Of a stretch of DNA of 17,776 nucleotides, positions 15,783 to 17,776 are shown in pieces. The notes beneath the pieces are model-generated. The model saw only the letters and a program-made list of their open reading frames with translations. It was not told the origin of the DNA and did not search any database. How positions within the stretch are numbered: position 1 is the first letter of the stretch; the number at the start of each line of letters is the position of its first letter. Source of the DNA: Actinomycetes bacterium (lineage in GTDB: Bacteria; Actinomycetota; Acidimicrobiia; Acidimicrobiales; Palsa-688); contig JAKACE010000005.1 of assembly GCA_021821705.1 (NCBI GenBank), positions 1 through 17,776 on the forward strand. The letters are read 5' to 3'. The translations under genes were made by a program, and so were the position numbers.

Positions 15783-15788
15783 AGGAGG
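15783..15788 (+). promoter_or_regulatory. Shine-Dalgarno sequence deciding the MFS start
   Basis: AGGAGG lies 11 nt before the ATG at 15800. It supports that start over the in-frame GTG at 15728, which has no such site. Confidence 0.6.
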
Positions 15789-15799
15789 GCAGCGCGGAA

Positions 15800-17308
15800 A
15801 TGTCAGCCAACGGCCCAGTAGCAGCCAGCCCGGGGGTAACGGGCGTCGCCCCTTCCCAGGGAGGCGGGTACACGCATCGCGCCATCCTCGTGATCATGTC
15901 CGGGCTCATGCTCGGCATGTTCCTCGCCGCCCTCGACCAGACGATCGTCGCCACGGCGCTCACACGCATAAGCGAGGACTTCCACCACCTCAACCTCTAC
16001 AGCTGGGTGGTCACCTCGTACCTGCTCACCTCTACGGTGACCACACCTCTGTACGGCAAGATCTCCGACCTCTTCGGCCGCAAGCTGATCTTCCAGCTCG
16101 CCATCCTGCTCTTCCTGGCCGGCAGCGCCCTGTCGGGGCTGTCGGGCAGCATGGTGCAGTTGATCGTCTTCAGGGGCGTGCAGGGCCTCGGCGGCGGCGG
16201 GTTGTTCGCCGTAGCCCTCTCGATAGTGGGAGACGTCATCCCGCCGCGCGACCGCGGGCGCTACCAGGGTTACTTCGGCGCAGTGTTCGGCGTCGCCAGC
16301 GTCGTCGGCCCCCTCATCGGAGGCTTTCTAGTCGACCAGATCTCCTGGCGCTGGGTCTTCTACGTCAACCTCCCGGTCGGTGCGGTGGCATTGGTGGTGA
16401 TCAACCGGGTCCTGCACAGCGACCACCGGCACCAGTCGGCTCGCATCGACGTCGGCGGGTCCCTGCTCTCGGTCGGAGGTGTAGCGCTCCTACTGGTCGG
16501 CGTGCAGATCTTTGCTCAGCACGCCAAGCTGACCACGATGTCGATCGCCCTGGGCGCCCTAGGCCTGGTCCTCGTGGCGCTGTTCGTGTGGTGGGAGACA
16601 AGGGCCACGGAGCCCATCGTGCCGCTGCGGCTGTTCCGGAACAGCGTCTTCTCAGTGTCGTCGGCCCTGTCGCTCATCACCGGCGCCGTGATGTTCGGTG
16701 CCATCATCTTCCTGCCCCAGTACCTCCAGTACGTGCGGGGGGTCAGTCCCACCATGTCCGGCCTCCGCCTTCTGGCACTCCTGGTCGGGATACTCGTGAC
16801 CTCCATCGGCTCCGGGATCCTCATCTCCCGCAGGGGGCGCTACAAGATCTACGTCGTATCGGGCACGGCCATCATGACCGTGGGCATCTACCTGCTCTCG
16901 TTGATCGGCGTCGCCACCGGGTCGCTGGCCCTGGACGCCATGATGCTCGTCGTGGGCGCCGGGCTCGGCCTTTTCATGCAGACCCTCGTCCTGGCGACAC
17001 AAAACTCCATATCCATGAAGGACATGGGCGTCGGCACTTCGGCCATCACCTTCTTCCGCACCTTGGGTGGTGCCATAGGTGCGGCGGTGCTCGGCGCGGT
17101 CCTCATCGACCAGGAAAAGGTTCTCTCCCCTGGCTATATCGCCCGCTACGGCAAGGCCCTTGGCACCGCCCATGCCTTCACGACGGGCATGGACCGGGCC
17201 TTCCTGTGGTCGGTGCCGGTCGCGGCCGTGGCGTTCGGCATCTCGTTCCTCTTGAAGGAAGTCCAGTTGCGTACCGTGGCCGGGCACGCCCCCGCACCAG
17301 CCACCTGA
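15800..17308 (+). CDS. MFS transporter, DHA2 (EmrB/QacA) family, 14 transmembrane segments
   Basis: 502 residues from the ATG at 15800; an upstream GTG at 15728 would add 24 residues of polar sequence. Motifs fit DHA2 drug:proton antiporters: LDQTIVATAL in helix 1, YGKISDLFGRK (motif A) between helices 2 and 3, a GAVFGVASVVGPLIGGFL motif C in helix 5, and a hydrophobic profile of about 14 helices. It would export a drug or toxic compound by proton antiport, but the substrate is not readable. It lies 97 bp after the DsbA-like gene, with its own ribosome site, and may be transcribed separately. Confidence 0.93.
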   Translation: MSANGPVAASPGVTGVAPSQGGGYTHRAILVIMSGLMLGMFLAALDQTIVATALTRISEDFHHLNLYSWVVTSYLLTSTVTTPLYGKISDLFGRKLIFQLAILLFLAGSALSGLSGSMVQLIVFRGVQGLGGGGLFAVALSIVGDVIPPRDRGRYQGYFGAVFGVASVVGPLIGGFLVDQISWRWVFYVNLPVGAVALVVINRVLHSDHRHQSARIDVGGSLLSVGGVALLLVGVQIFAQHAKLTTMSIALGALGLVLVALFVWWETRATEPIVPLRLFRNSVFSVSSALSLITGAVMFGAIIFLPQYLQYVRGVSPTMSGLRLLALLVGILVTSIGSGILISRRGRYKIYVVSGTAIMTVGIYLLSLIGVATGSLALDAMMLVVGAGLGLFMQTLVLATQNSISMKDMGVGTSAITFFRTLGGAIGAAVLGAVLIDQEKVLSPGYIARYGKALGTAHAFTTGMDRAFLWSVPVAAVAFGISFLLKEVQLRTVAGHAPAPAT

Positions 17309-17378
17309 TGGCCGGTCACCACAGGGCCGGGCGCCACAGGGCGGTCACCTGAGGGCCGGTCACCTGAGGGCCGGTCAC
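17305..17378. repeat. Degenerate 15-bp tandem repeat after the MFS gene
   Basis: Units of about 15 bp begin at 17305 (ctgatggccggtcac), 17320, 17335 (14 bp), 17349 and 17364; the last two are identical (ctgagggccggtcac). The first unit contains the MFS stop codon. I see no terminator stem here. The rest of the gap to 17504 is GC-rich with no other recognisable element. Confidence 0.8.
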
Positions 17379-17504
17379 CCGTCCCGGCAAACCTGCCCGA
17401 GCGGCGCCCATCCGAGCTGAGGCGACCGGCGCCCGCCCCCACGTTCGCCTCCCGGCCGGGCGCTGCCCGGAATTACCGTCACACCTTCGGGGAATGATGT
17501 AGGC

Positions 17505-17765
17505 ATGGGACAGCAGCTCTGCATGGGTACCGACAAGGACGCAGACAACGGCACCGAGCTCCCCACCGGTGAGGCCGAGGCGGTCTGGCAGCCACAGCTC
17601 ATGGCCGTACCCAAACCTCAGCCCGCCGCCGGTACACCACCCGCGTACGCCAGGGTCGGCGATACCTACCGTCAGCTCGGCCTCCTCGGCGTCGCTCAGG
17701 CCCGCGCCGCGCTGGCAGACGCGGCGCGCCGGGCAGAGGAACGAGACCTCAATCGTGCTGCCTGA
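17505..17765 (+). CDS. Small hypothetical protein
   Basis: An 86-residue frame from ATG 17505 to TGA. The first part (1-45) is polar and Pro/Glu-rich, likely disordered. The second (YARVGDTYRQLGLLGVAQARAALADAARRAEERDL, parts of it) looks like two amphipathic helices, rich in Ala and Arg. There is no Cys pair, signal peptide or membrane segment. TAGGC just before the ATG could be part of a promoter, with Met7 (17523) an alternative start. I do not recognise it, and chance ORFs of this size occur in such GC-rich DNA. Confidence 0.5.
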   Translation: MGQQLCMGTDKDADNGTELPTGEAEAVWQPQLMAVPKPQPAAGTPPAYARVGDTYRQLGLLGVAQARAALADAARRAEERDLNRAA

Positions 17766-17776
17766 GGCACGGCAAA

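Overview
The window is about 17.8 kb of very GC-rich DNA with dense coding. The features point to a high-GC actinobacterium, most likely of the class Acidimicrobiia, though the class is an inference. The grounds are a fused E2-E1 2-oxoglutarate decarboxylase (Kgd type), a LigC-type ATP-dependent DNA ligase, common GTG starts, and several genes that look leaderless (a TANNNT hexamer 5-8 nt before the start codon and no Shine-Dalgarno sequence). I see no rRNA, tRNA, CRISPR array, transposase or phage gene. It reads as ordinary chromosome.

Left part, minus strand (1-6371). A long gene enters from the left edge. It encodes a protein with an N-terminal NYN/PIN ribonuclease domain, a central S1-like RNA-binding segment and a very long Ala/Lys/Arg-rich tail, ending at the window edge in eight 6-residue repeats encoded by an 18-bp tandem repeat. 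Upstream of it lies a 416-bp gene-free stretch with several hairpins and a candidate promoter, so the transcript may carry a structured leader of about 300 nt. Then comes kgd, whose product joins the E2 acyltransferase and E1 dehydrogenase parts of the 2-oxoglutarate dehydrogenase complex.

Middle part (6372-11516). A 110-bp divergent promoter region separates kgd from a 77-residue protein with a CxxC...HxxC zinc site resembling a PARP-type finger. This is followed by a short-chain dehydrogenase of the hydroxyacyl-CoA type. Facing them on the minus strand is the series malQ (4-alpha-glucanotransferase), ligC-like ATP-dependent ligase and a 2H phosphoesterase ('2'-5' RNA ligase' family).

Right part, plus strand (11675-17776). 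A tightly packed set runs DUF72 protein, alpha/beta hydrolase, RecB-like nuclease with Fe-S cysteines, PAP2 phosphatase and DsbA-like protein. Start and stop codons overlap or lie within a few bases. A 14-TM DHA2-family exporter with its own Shine-Dalgarno sequence follows, then a small block of 15-bp repeats and a short unrecognised gene. DUF72, the RecB-like nuclease, the ligase and the 2H enzyme give the middle and right part a nucleic-acid-processing flavour, but no single known system is evident.

The features most worth a second look are the NYN-S1-repeat-tail protein with its structured leader, the free-standing PARP-like zinc protein, and the recurring leaderless promoter signature.
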